Source: Saprospiraceae bacterium (GTDB lineage Bacteria > Bacteroidota > Bacteroidia > Chitinophagales > Saprospiraceae). From it: 64,000 nt of DNA. The translations under genes and the position numbers were made by a program. The notes below the pieces were generated by a model, which was not told the DNA's origin, did no database searches, and saw only the letters and a list, made by a program, of their open reading frames with translations. Positions within the stretch are counted from its first letter, which is position 1; each line of letters opens with the position of its first letter. The stretch covers positions 3,038,001-3,102,000 of the forward strand of contig JADJPZ010000004.1 in assembly GCA_016713025.1 (NCBI GenBank), read 5' to 3'. Below are positions 56,066 through 64,000 of this stretch, piece after piece.

Positions 56066-56211
56066 AGAGAGTAGTAATGTTAGGAAATTACTACCAATGT
56101 CGTTTAAATAAGGAATTTTTCTTTGTTTTTACCCTATCTATATCTTTCCCTTACAAGGGAAAGACTTTATAAAGATGTCTTAACTAAGCGACATTGAAAT
56201 TACTACTCTCT
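56066..56211 (-). terminator. Terminator hairpin split by a 102-bp element
   Basis: AGAGAGTAGTAAT (56066-56078) is the exact complement of ATTACTACTCTCT (56199-56211). Without the inserted element and one copy of its 10-bp duplication the arms would be separated by only 8 bp and followed by TTTTT on the minus strand, forming a rho-independent terminator after the LamG gene. Confidence 0.75.
56095..56196. mobile_element. 102-bp MITE-like element, copy 2, with perfect 10-bp target duplication
   Basis: Begins CAATGTCGTTTAA and ends CTAAGCGACATTG, and is the same length as copy 1 (27939-28040) and nearly 90% alike by eye, with the same inner palindrome (CTTTCCCTTACAAGGGAAAG). AAATTACTAC flanks both sides (56085-56094 and 56197-56206). 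It sits inside the loop side of a terminator hairpin between the LamG and GH144-like genes. Confidence 0.9.
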
Positions 56212-56226
56212 ATTTATTAGAAGATA

Positions 56227-58035
56227 TTATTTATTTCCGTCTTGAAATATTTTCCTTACTTCAGCTCTTGACAATTCTTTGTTAAAAACTCTGAACTCAT
56301 CGAGTTTACTTAAATCAGACATGTGACCCCACTCTGTAAATCTTGGGACTCCAGACATGATCGACAGAATATCACACCCATCCCAATTGACCGGTCCTGC
56401 TTTGACTTTGGTTGCTACATTACCATTTATAAAAACAGCAGAAGAATCAGGACTGATTGTAAATGCTAAATGAACCCAAGTATTTTGAGCAGGATCAACA
56501 TCGGCTGCGGCACCTCCGTCAACCCAGCTGTCAGCTGTTCCATTGCCCACATTCAGCTTAAAACGTTGCTTGCCTCCTGCATTTTCTCTAAAAAATCTAA
56601 AACCATTTTTTCTATTATTTGGAGCTGTAGGATTAGCAGTATCCGGTGGCCCCATTACTAAGATCCCGGCTCGATCAGGAGTAGCATTGACCCTCATCCA
56701 CATCGAAGCACTAAAAGAAGCTGATTTGAGATCATTTGTTGCGAAGGATAAGTAGCCTCCTGTGGCACCTTGGTATGACTTTTCTCCTTTGAACGCATCT
56801 GTGGCTGTTAATGTAGGACTACCAACTTTGGTAGCTTCAGTATTGGAAAGTAGATCTTTGAAGCTTTCATCAAAGCTCATATACATTTTTTCGCCATCAT
56901 ACTTTGGTACATAACCTACGACAGTGCCGGATTCTGTTTTTATCACATTAGCAATATCATTTGCTGATAATGATCTATTATAAATTCTCAATTCATCCAT
57001 GATACTCTCATCTGATGCGTGCCCCCATTCAGTAAATCTTGGTAATCCAGACATGATGGATAAGACATCACAACCATCCCAGTTTACTCCACCGGTTAAA
57101 GCACTTGTTCGGACAACTTTACCATTGATATAAACACTTGCTTCTGTCCTTGATATAGTAATAGCAAAATGATTCCAGACATTTACAGTAGGGTCTACAT
57201 CAGCCGCAGTACCACCATCTACCCAAGTATCTGCAGTACCATTACCTACATTCAGCTTAAATCGTTGCTTGCCTCCCGCGTTTTCTCTAAAAAATCTAAA
57301 ACCACTTTTTCTGTTATTTTGAAAAGCTGTGCTATTCGGATCCGGAGGCCCCATCACTAATATGCCTGCTCTGTCGGGACTCGCATTGACTTTCATCCAA
57401 AAAGTAGCTGAAAATTCAGGAGTCTTTAGTGTCGTAGTTGGAAATGTTACATAAGCATCCTTAGCACCTTTATAGGCATTGACTCCTGACCCTTTGATGA
57501 TACTTTCATTGGCAAATGTCGGAGATCCGATTTTTGTACCTGATCTCAAATTGATCAAATCTATATAATCATTGTCAAAAGGTACATACATTGTCTCACC
57601 AGCAAATAATGGAGTATATGGCGCTTCTTTTTCGAAGTTTACGACTTGGGTAGTTGTCTTACCTGAATTGTCAGTAGCACTAATAGTAAGCTTATGAAGA
57701 CCTGTTGTAATGCCATCTATTTTTATTTCCCCAACAAATCTTCTATAGTCTTTAAACTGACTTATTGTGGTAACATCTTTATTGTCTAAATTTACTTTTA
57801 CTTCTTTGATCTCAATATCATCGGAAACCTCAAATATCGAATTGATGGAAATCACAGGCTCAAGAACCTTAATTTTTGTCCCTTCCACTGGATAAGTCAT
57901 TTTTATTACGTGAACAGTGGCATCAGCTCCAGGTGTAAGTGAAGTAATATCATCATAATCATCTTTACACCCTATGACTATTATAAAGAGACCAATGATT
58001 ATGGATAAGATTTTAATTGATTTTATATTTTTCAT
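56227..58035 (-). CDS. Double-LamG surface lipoprotein of the PUL
   Basis: A 602-residue lipoprotein (leader ISIIIGLFIIVIGC-like, Cys near residue 23). An Ig-like module (EGTKIKVLEPVISINSIFEV to TTQVVNFEKEAPYTP) is followed by two concanavalin-like LamG domains, residues about 145-370 and 375-602. Each carries the block GFRFFRENAGGKQRFKLNVG, then GNGTAD and VDGG. The repeated blocks are nearly identical in protein but differ at many third codon positions, so they are kept by selection and not by recent copying. It probably binds glycan on the cell surface, in the place taken by SusE/SusF-type proteins. It follows SusD at 38 bp. Confidence 0.85.
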   Translation of the reverse strand: MKNIKSIKILSIIIGLFIIVIGCKDDYDDITSLTPGADATVHVIKMTYPVEGTKIKVLEPVISINSIFEVSDDIEIKEVKVNLDNKDVTTISQFKDYRRFVGEIKIDGITTGLHKLTISATDNSGKTTTQVVNFEKEAPYTPLFAGETMYVPFDNDYIDLINLRSGTKIGSPTFANESIIKGSGVNAYKGAKDAYVTFPTTTLKTPEFSATFWMKVNASPDRAGILVMGPPDPNSTAFQNNRKSGFRFFRENAGGKQRFKLNVGNGTADTWVDGGTAADVDPTVNVWNHFAITISRTEASVYINGKVVRTSALTGGVNWDGCDVLSIMSGLPRFTEWGHASDESIMDELRIYNRSLSANDIANVIKTESGTVVGYVPKYDGEKMYMSFDESFKDLLSNTEATKVGSPTLTATDAFKGEKSYQGATGGYLSFATNDLKSASFSASMWMRVNATPDRAGILVMGPPDTANPTAPNNRKNGFRFFRENAGGKQRFKLNVGNGTADSWVDGGAAADVDPAQNTWVHLAFTISPDSSAVFINGNVATKVKAGPVNWDGCDILSIMSGVPRFTEWGHMSDLSKLDEFRVFNKELSRAEVRKIFQDGNK

Positions 58036-58073
58036 TTTATCAAAATTTAAATTGTATTATAAAAATTTAATGA

Positions 58074-59606
58074 TTATGGATTGTTCAAAATAGGTAATAA
58101 ATCTACTTGTGCAGTAGGATATGGAAGAAAAGTCTTTTCAGTAGTGAATGTACGACCTTCGTGTGTTAACTCATTTGATTTTCCTAATCTTACCATGTCA
58201 TAATATCTGGTGCCCCATTCTGTGGCTAACTCAGCATACTTTTCATTGATTACTTGATCTAAGGTAACATTGGTCAGCGGTGTGAGTCCAGCTCGTGATC
58301 TGACCAAATTTACAGCTTGATCTGCTGATATCCCAGTACTATTGGCACCTTGTTTGATAGCTTCGGCATGCATCAATAAAATCTCTGCATATCTGATACA
58401 TGTAAGGTTTTTGTTGCTGCCATAATCGGTTCTTCCGGGTATCAACTGCTTGGAAGGTAAATAAAACTTACCACTTGCAAACTTAGCTCTGGGATAATTA
58501 TTGAATCTATCGCCATCTCTCGTTGTATTAGTGACAAAAGCCGGAAGACTTGCGTATTTTGGATCTTTCTTTAGTTCGTCAATACCTGCCGGGGTAAAGA
58601 TTACAGAAGTCTCCAGCCTTACAGTTTCTCCTCGATCCAGCATAAATTTGATGTACTTTAATGTAGGTTCATAAAATCCCCATCCACCATTAGCGGTAGC
58701 CACTGCAGGTGTCCAGCTTTGTGGTCCAAAGAATGCCCAAAGATAATTTCTTGAGGCACCTACTCCGGTTTTGAAGTCAGAAAACTGAAACTCGAGCAAA
58801 TTTTCATTACTCAGTTTACCAGGCACCTTAAATAATTGATAAAAATCAGTATGAAGAGCATATTTGCCTGATGCGATAATTTTGCTGGTAGCATCGGCTA
58901 CTTTTTGATATTGTTTTAATTCCTGACTCGACAGTGCTTTCATAGCTAAAGCAGTATACTTGGTAATACCTCCGGGTACATCTGTTCTCTTATTGGGATG
59001 TAAGTCCGGAAGTATGGATTCTACTTCGTCCATCTCTTTTGCTATGAATCCCATAACATCATCCTTTGTAGGAACGGAAGTTGCTGTTAACAATTCTTCA
59101 GGCTTTGAGCCAATAGGAATAAAGACTTTACCCCAAACCCTTGACAATTGAAATAAAAGAAAAGAACGCATGACCTTACACTCAGCTATATATTGCGCTG
59201 CAAGAACCGGATTACCTCCGGCATCTCTGTACTTTCCAATCTCTTCAATAGCTGTATTTATTCTAAAAATGTCTGAATAATAGGTTTGCCAAAGTGAATT
59301 GTACATCCAATAGCCCTTGTCGTAGTTATAAAAATCTGTATCGGCAAAAGGTTGTTGGTCACCTAAACCTCCATGATTGACATCATCACCTCTTACAGCA
59401 ATAAGTGGAAACTGTTCCCAACCTCTGCTTTGAAATGATGCATAGGCCCCAATTAATGGCTGGATCATAGCTTTAGAATCGGTATAATCAATGGACTCTG
59501 TAAAATTTTGATTTTCCAAAGGATTATTTACAAGGTCGGAGCAAGATGTAAACATCAAAATCGCTCCAAATGTAAGGATAAGATATTTTTTTATTATATT
59601 TTTCAT
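58074..59606 (-). CDS. SusD/RagB-family nutrient uptake lipoprotein
   Basis: A 510-residue outer-membrane lipoprotein that lids the SusC barrel and captures glycan. The leader KKYLILTFGAILMFTSC ends in a lipobox Cys. SusD features are the TPR-like helices (IFRINTAIEEIGKYRDAGG, AECKVMRSFLLFQLSRVWGK), the segment YTALAMKALSSQELKQYQKV, and the C-terminal LTCIRYAEILLMHAEAIKQG with AVNLVRSRAGLTPLTNVTLD and INEKYAELATEWGTRYYDMV. It is separated from SusC by 161 bp containing a strong hairpin. Confidence 0.95.
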   Translation of the reverse strand: MKNIIKKYLILTFGAILMFTSCSDLVNNPLENQNFTESIDYTDSKAMIQPLIGAYASFQSRGWEQFPLIAVRGDDVNHGGLGDQQPFADTDFYNYDKGYWMYNSLWQTYYSDIFRINTAIEEIGKYRDAGGNPVLAAQYIAECKVMRSFLLFQLSRVWGKVFIPIGSKPEELLTATSVPTKDDVMGFIAKEMDEVESILPDLHPNKRTDVPGGITKYTALAMKALSSQELKQYQKVADATSKIIASGKYALHTDFYQLFKVPGKLSNENLLEFQFSDFKTGVGASRNYLWAFFGPQSWTPAVATANGGWGFYEPTLKYIKFMLDRGETVRLETSVIFTPAGIDELKKDPKYASLPAFVTNTTRDGDRFNNYPRAKFASGKFYLPSKQLIPGRTDYGSNKNLTCIRYAEILLMHAEAIKQGANSTGISADQAVNLVRSRAGLTPLTNVTLDQVINEKYAELATEWGTRYYDMVRLGKSNELTHEGRTFTTEKTFLPYPTAQVDLLPILNNP

Positions 59607-59656
59607 CTTTTTATTTTTATTTGTTTTTTAATGGTCAGATCGAATTCGCCGTGGCT

Positions 59657-59735
59657 AATAAAAAATAATCATTGTGGTTTGTACCCGCCTGAACACTTTA
59701 GTCGTGCAGGTAAAATAAACCATGATTATTTTTTA
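59657..59735 (-). promoter_or_regulatory. Long hairpin between susC- and susD-type genes
   Basis: AATAAAAAATAATCATTGTGGTTTGTA... (arm 59657-59691, first 20 bases given) pairs with the arm 59707-59735 that contains AAACCATGATTATTTTTTAT. The minus strand also shows a T-run at the hairpin base, so partial termination or mRNA stabilisation could set the SusC:SusD ratio. That role is inference. Confidence 0.6.
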
Positions 59736-59767
59736 TGTCGATTTCATGACTTTATTTTTTAAATTTA

Positions 59768-62700
59768 TTAAAATTTGATATTGAGTCCCATGGTATAAAT
59801 TGCCGGTATTGGATGGGTGCTGTTGTCTATACCGTTTTGTACTTCCGGACTAAAACCATTGTAGTCAAAAAGTGTAAGCGGTCTTTCAGCAGTAGCATTT
59901 ATTCTTATCTCAGGCAAACCATTAAATAATTTACCTTTTTTAATGGTATAAGATAATGTCACATTCTGAATCCTAAAAAAGTCGCCATCCTCCACGAAAA
60001 AAGTACTCATTTTTTGATTCCAACCTTTACGTCTTCCTTTAGCTGAAGTGTATGAATCAGATGTGCCTTCACCATGCCATCTGTTATCTACTAAGTCAGC
60101 ATCTATATTCTGGTCATTCGTAAAAATAACCTGACCCCTATTTCTATTTAATATCTGATTTCCACCTTGTCCATAAAAATTGACAGAAAGATCAATCGCT
60201 TTATAACCTACTGAAATGTCACCACCATAAGTGAAGCTAGGCAGAAATGATCCGATGATACCTCGATCTAAATCATCAATTACTTTGTCTCCATTGCGAT
60301 CTACATATTTAAAATCTCCAGGCTCCAGTTTATTGGCTTTAGCAATCGGATCTGCTTCGATTTCTGCTTGATTTTGATATACCCCTGCTACTTCCCAGCC
60401 ATAGAATGCCAAAAGTGATTGACCTACGATAGATCTTTGTCTAAACTCCGCAGTACCACCATCTATATACTCTTGACCTGATAGACTTATTACCTTATTT
60501 TTTAGAGTTGAAAAGTTACCTCCGATAGCATACCTAAAATTTTCAGTTAAACTTTCACTCCATCTCAAACCTAATTCCACACCAGAATTTTGGATGACAC
60601 CGGCACTCCTTCTAAAAGTTGCCCCTGTAAGCGGTGCAGTAATTCTGATTTGAGCATCATTGGTTTTTCTTACATAATAGTCGGCTTCAATGGAGAGCTT
60701 TTGATCAAATGCAAAGGCAGATAGTCCTACATTTGTTTCTGCAACCCGCTCCCATCTTAAGAAGTCGAACGTATTAGATGAAACTGTACCTGTCACCAAT
60801 TGGTCATTGATGCTTGTTGTAACTAAACTTGTAGTATTGCTTCCGTCACTAAATGGTACTTTATCATTCCCTAAAACACCCCAACTTCCACGCAATTTTA
60901 GATAATCAACCACATTGTTCTTAAAGAAACCTTCTTGTGATACAACCCATCCTAAGCCCACAGATGGAAAATACCCAAACTTCTCCTGATATTTGTTTGT
61001 GCCATCAGCTCTGTAGGTACCATACAGGATATATTTATTTTTAAAATTGTAGGACAATCGTCCAAAGTATGACATTCCATAAAACCTGGAGCCGCCATCA
61101 CCCACATCTCCATCTTTGATATCTGTCACCGGCGTACTATTTTCCAGATACCAGGTGCTTTTATCTTGATAAGGGAAGTCGTTGCCTTTTAGCGATAAAG
61201 TTTCAAACGCTTCATCCCTAAATGAAGTACCGCCAAGAATTGTAAAATTATGATTATTTACTTTTTTGTTGTAAGTTAGAGTATTGTCCCAAATTTGATT
61301 AAATCCAGTACCCACTCTTTTGATTAGATTTGATTGATTACGCTGTAAGCCAGTAGAAACAAAGTACGGAAGCCGAGCTTGTCTCGTATTTGTACCTGAG
61401 TATGCATAATTATATGCTGATTTGAATTCTAAGTCATCCATCAAGTCGATTTGTACAAACATATTGCCTAAGACTTGCCTGATCTTATCCCTCAAATCAC
61501 TAAAATTCAAGGCTGGCATTGGATTTTGGCCATCTCTATATCCTATAGACTGAGCACTTGCAAAATTGATAGGAGTCGCTTTAGTGTTGGCTTCGTCGTA
61601 TACCGGTAGTATTGGCACTGCAAAATACGCTTGTCCCCATGCACCATTTTCAGGATTTTGTTGTGTAGCATTGCTGAATACAACATTTGACCCTATAGTC
61701 ATCCAATCCGTTGCTTTAAAATTTATTTTTCCTCTTAAATTGATTCGTTGATAATAATTTTCCATATTTAAGATACCATTTTGGTCCATATAGTTAAGAC
61801 CCAAAGAATAGTTTGATTTATTAGATCCTCCGGATACATCCAAACTATGATTTTGCATTCTGGCTGGACGAGTCACTTCTTTATACCAATTGGTATTTAC
61901 GTCAGGCAAATTGAAATTAGTTCTACTTCTACCAAATCTTTGCATGGCATTATCCACATATTGAATATCGGCCACTGATCCGGACTCTTTTGCAAAGGTG
62001 ACAAATTGCTCAGCATTTGCCATCCTCAATACATTTTGAGCGACCTGTACTCCAGTATATCCGTCATAGCTTATTTGAGCTTTTTGCTCAAAGGATCCCG
62101 ATTTAGTCTCAATTAATATAACACCGTTGGCAGCTCTCACGCCATATATAGCTGCAGCTGATGCATCTTTAAGTACTGATATAGTAGCAATATCAGACGG
62201 GCTTAAGAAGTCAATGTTGTCAAAAAACATACCGTCTACCACATATAGTGGTGAAGTGTTGTTTTCGTTATTGCCCAAGGCATTGTTCGGAAAAGAACCG
62301 ATACCTCTTACTCTTACTGTAGCTCCTCTACCAGGTTGTCCCGAGCTTACTATTTGCAATCCTGCCACTTTACCTTGCAATGATTGCATTGCATTGGATG
62401 AAGGAGTCTTGAGTATCTCTTCAGTTCTTATTGTAGTTATGGAGCCTGTCAAATCTTTCGATTTTTGTGTACCATATCCTACGACAATCACTTCTTCCAA
62501 AACATTGTTTGACGTCTGTATTCCAAAGGAGAGACTAGGCTCGTCTGCGTAGGTGAAACTTAAGGTACTATAACCCAAGTAGGAAACTTCTAAATTATCA
62601 CCCTTAGTCATTTCAAGTGAAAAACTGCCATCAATATCGGTTACAGTTCCCGAGCCTGTCTTTAAATTGACAATTGTTGCCCCGATGATAGCCTCATTTG

Positions 62701-62797
62701 TTTTTTGATCAAAAACATTTCCGGAAACCTTAGTTTGAGAAAACAGGACATGGCTCCCCAATAGCCAAATAGAAAATAAAATTTTAAATTTTAACAT
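59768..62797 (-). CDS. SusC/RagA-family TonB-dependent receptor
   Basis: A 1,009-residue outer-membrane transporter. The signal peptide is MLKFKILFSIWLLGSHVLFS. A CarboxypepD_reg-like domain follows (GNVFDQKTNEAIIGATIVN, VTDIDGSFSL). The SusC-type TonB/plug region has LEEVIVVGYGTQKSKDLTGS and the plug ends PLYVVDGMFFDN with IATISVLKDASAAAIYGVRA. The rest is a 22-strand barrel closing IPAIYTMGLNIKF. It imports oligosaccharides delivered by SusD using TonB energy. It is the first structural gene of the PUL, downstream of the regulator. Confidence 0.96.
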   Translation of the reverse strand: MLKFKILFSIWLLGSHVLFSQTKVSGNVFDQKTNEAIIGATIVNLKTGSGTVTDIDGSFSLEMTKGDNLEVSYLGYSTLSFTYADEPSLSFGIQTSNNVLEEVIVVGYGTQKSKDLTGSITTIRTEEILKTPSSNAMQSLQGKVAGLQIVSSGQPGRGATVRVRGIGSFPNNALGNNENNTSPLYVVDGMFFDNIDFLSPSDIATISVLKDASAAAIYGVRAANGVILIETKSGSFEQKAQISYDGYTGVQVAQNVLRMANAEQFVTFAKESGSVADIQYVDNAMQRFGRSRTNFNLPDVNTNWYKEVTRPARMQNHSLDVSGGSNKSNYSLGLNYMDQNGILNMENYYQRINLRGKINFKATDWMTIGSNVVFSNATQQNPENGAWGQAYFAVPILPVYDEANTKATPINFASAQSIGYRDGQNPMPALNFSDLRDKIRQVLGNMFVQIDLMDDLEFKSAYNYAYSGTNTRQARLPYFVSTGLQRNQSNLIKRVGTGFNQIWDNTLTYNKKVNNHNFTILGGTSFRDEAFETLSLKGNDFPYQDKSTWYLENSTPVTDIKDGDVGDGGSRFYGMSYFGRLSYNFKNKYILYGTYRADGTNKYQEKFGYFPSVGLGWVVSQEGFFKNNVVDYLKLRGSWGVLGNDKVPFSDGSNTTSLVTTSINDQLVTGTVSSNTFDFLRWERVAETNVGLSAFAFDQKLSIEADYYVRKTNDAQIRITAPLTGATFRRSAGVIQNSGVELGLRWSESLTENFRYAIGGNFSTLKNKVISLSGQEYIDGGTAEFRQRSIVGQSLLAFYGWEVAGVYQNQAEIEADPIAKANKLEPGDFKYVDRNGDKVIDDLDRGIIGSFLPSFTYGGDISVGYKAIDLSVNFYGQGGNQILNRNRGQVIFTNDQNIDADLVDNRWHGEGTSDSYTSAKGRRKGWNQKMSTFFVEDGDFFRIQNVTLSYTIKKGKLFNGLPEIRINATAERPLTLFDYNGFSPEVQNGIDNSTHPIPAIYTMGLNIKF

Positions 62798-62912
62798 ACT
62801 TTAATGATTTTGAAAATAAAGAAAAAAATCAATTAATCGTTCTTGCATCAAAACTATCGGCTTTTAAAAATGTTGACTGGCAAAAATGTTTTGAGTTAAC
62901 ATGAACTTGATG

Positions 62913-62920
62913 CAAATCTA
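62913..62920 (-). promoter_or_regulatory. Candidate -7 element for the SusC gene
   Basis: CAAATCTA reads TAGATTTG on the minus strand, matching TAnnTTTG, about 115 bp upstream of the SusC ATG within the 248-bp gap after the regulator. No clear -33 element. Confidence 0.4.
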
Positions 62921-63045
62921 AGATTATATACAAGTAAAGTAATGAATTTAACTACGCCATGACTACGCCAACTAAATTTTTATGGCTGAAAAAGTCTAAT
63001 AAAATCAATGGTTCAGCTCATTTTTAATAATCTCCCGTATTGATT

Positions 63046-64000
63046 TCAAATATAATTCACAAAAAAATCATTTACATCTGTTTCTGTTGGCAAATGCATC
63101 TTTTTCCTCAGCCTGTATCGTTTGTTTTCAAGACCCCGAATGGAAATATTAAATAATGGAGCAATGTCCTTTGAAGCAAGATTCATGCGCAAGTAAGTCG
63201 CTAATTTTAAGTCATCAGCGCTCAGGTCAGGGTACTCTTTTTTAAGTTTGGACAAAAACACTTCGTGAACATCATTAAAGCTCACATCAAATAGTTTTTT
63301 ATCGCTTTTTGTAGTTAAGTTTTCATTGATTTGTTTCATGAACATCTGGAAGTCTTTTCCGGTAAGTATGTGGTCTCCCGTTTTTCTGATTTCAATAAGT
63401 TCGTCTTTGATTTCCTGCAAAATCTCATTTTTTTGCACTAATTGCAATGTGGCATTGGCCAATTCTTTATTTTTAATCTGATTTTCACTGAGAAGTCGTT
63501 GATTTTCCAGTTGTATTTGGTGTTCACGTACCAGTCTGTCGTTTTCAAGTTGAAATCTCATTTTTTGACCTCTGAGTTTTCTGTCATAGTATTTATTAAG
63601 CAAGTAAAATAAAACTAATCCCAAAGCCAGATAAATGAGTTTTGCCAGAGTACTAAGATACCAAGGAGGCAATATCTCAAATGATACGGTTTTTTGAACA
63701 TCATCATTCCTTTTAAGTTGCAGGATGTACTTGCCTGAACTTAAATTGGCAAAAGGGATAGAGCTGTGTTTTTCTATTTCTTTCCACTCATTTTGGTTGG
63801 GCAATAATTTGTATTCATACTTCTTACCTGCTCTAAAATCAAAATCAAAAAAATGAAAACTTAGATTTTTGGCTGTGTTTGGAATTTTGATGGTTGTATT
63901 GGATGTAGCAGTACATGTTTGTCCATTGTAGACGATGTTACAGTGGATGATGGTGTCATTTTTATGAAGATTATACTTTGAAGGATGTACTTTGTCCAAT
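63046..64000 (-). CDS. Y_Y_Y/LuxR-type PUL regulator, C-terminal part (5' end outside window)
   Basis: The reading frame is open through the right edge, so the N-terminus is missing. Visible in order are a Y_Y_Y-type beta domain (FHFFDFDFRAGKKYEYKLLP, FANLSSGKYILQLKR), one membrane helix (LAKLIYLALGLVLFYLLNKY), a long coiled coil (QLENDRLVREHQIQLENQRL) and a C-terminal helix-turn-helix (LSADDLKLATYLRMNLASKD, ISIRGLENKRYRLRKKM). This is the layout of membrane regulators with periplasmic sensing repeats and a LuxR-like DNA-binding end. Its position just upstream of SusC suggests it senses the PUL's glycan and activates the locus. Confidence 0.88.
   Translation of the reverse strand, partial: LDKVHPSKYNLHKNDTIIHCNIVYNGQTCTATSNTTIKIPNTAKNLSFHFFDFDFRAGKKYEYKLLPNQNEWKEIEKHSSIPFANLSSGKYILQLKRNDDVQKTVSFEILPPWYLSTLAKLIYLALGLVLFYLLNKYYDRKLRGQKMRFQLENDRLVREHQIQLENQRLLSENQIKNKELANATLQLVQKNEILQEIKDELIEIRKTGDHILTGKDFQMFMKQINENLTTKSDKKLFDVSFNDVHEVFLSKLKKEYPDLSADDLKLATYLRMNLASKDIAPLFNISIRGLENKRYRLRKKMHLPTETDVNDFFVNYI

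Overview
The window is AT-rich DNA from a member of the Bacteroidota, most likely a Saprospiraceae-like environmental lineage. The evidence is a SusC/SusD pair, a type IX secretion (T9SS) C-terminal sorting domain on a very large Cys-rich secreted protein, a TamL-type Omp85 lipoprotein, DUF4349 and WG-repeat proteins, and -7 elements of the TAnnTTTG type. No rRNA, tRNA or CRISPR array was recognised.

Left part (1-21.8 kb). The left edge cuts through an ABC/AAA-type ATPase gene that is translationally coupled to a Schlafen/AlbA_2-type ATP-binding protein, a pair that looks like an accessory or defence module. A large palindrome follows. Next come housekeeping and metabolic genes: pyrD, a Tat-exported metallophosphoesterase overlapping a GH130 glycoside phosphorylase, a voltage-gated-type K+ channel with a zinc ribbon, a frameshifted saccharopine dehydrogenase-like gene, ftsK, a mlaD-amidohydrolase-TPR cluster, ppk1-purB, scoA without scoB, and an aldo/keto reductase.

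Middle part (21.9-42.5 kb). This holds a ~1,728-residue T9SS cargo protein with a C-type-lectin-like domain, a secreted Fe/Mn superoxide dismutase with an extra helical domain, tamL, a TrmH/SpoU methyltransferase, an orphan ABC permease, a TlpA-like thioredoxin, xseAB, sucC, a frameshifted WG-repeat gene, an IS701-family element with TTAA target duplication, and a HigBA toxin-antitoxin pair.

Right part (42.6-64 kb). An orphan MacB-type ATPase, a deoxynucleoside kinase and a YggS-type protein precede an IS110-family element. The 5' noncoding end of that element reads as a bridge RNA: two loops share a nearly identical 19-nt core, and their arms match the element ends and the target. The element sits at a CT dinucleotide inside a dispersed repeat that has other copies in the window. 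After a patatin, a DUF4349 lipoprotein and PPK2, the window ends in a polysaccharide-utilisation locus read entirely on the minus strand: Y_Y_Y/LuxR-type regulator, SusC, SusD, double-LamG lipoprotein, two GH144-like enzymes and a GH3 beta-glucosidase. Beta-1,2-glucan is the predicted substrate.

Small non-autonomous elements are frequent in 3' regions. A 102-bp family has two copies with ~10-bp target duplications, one of them splitting a terminator hairpin inside the PUL. A 159-bp element has long inverted ends. Five genes carry single-base frameshifts (the IS110 transposase carries two), so either some genes are decaying or the assembly has residual indel errors.
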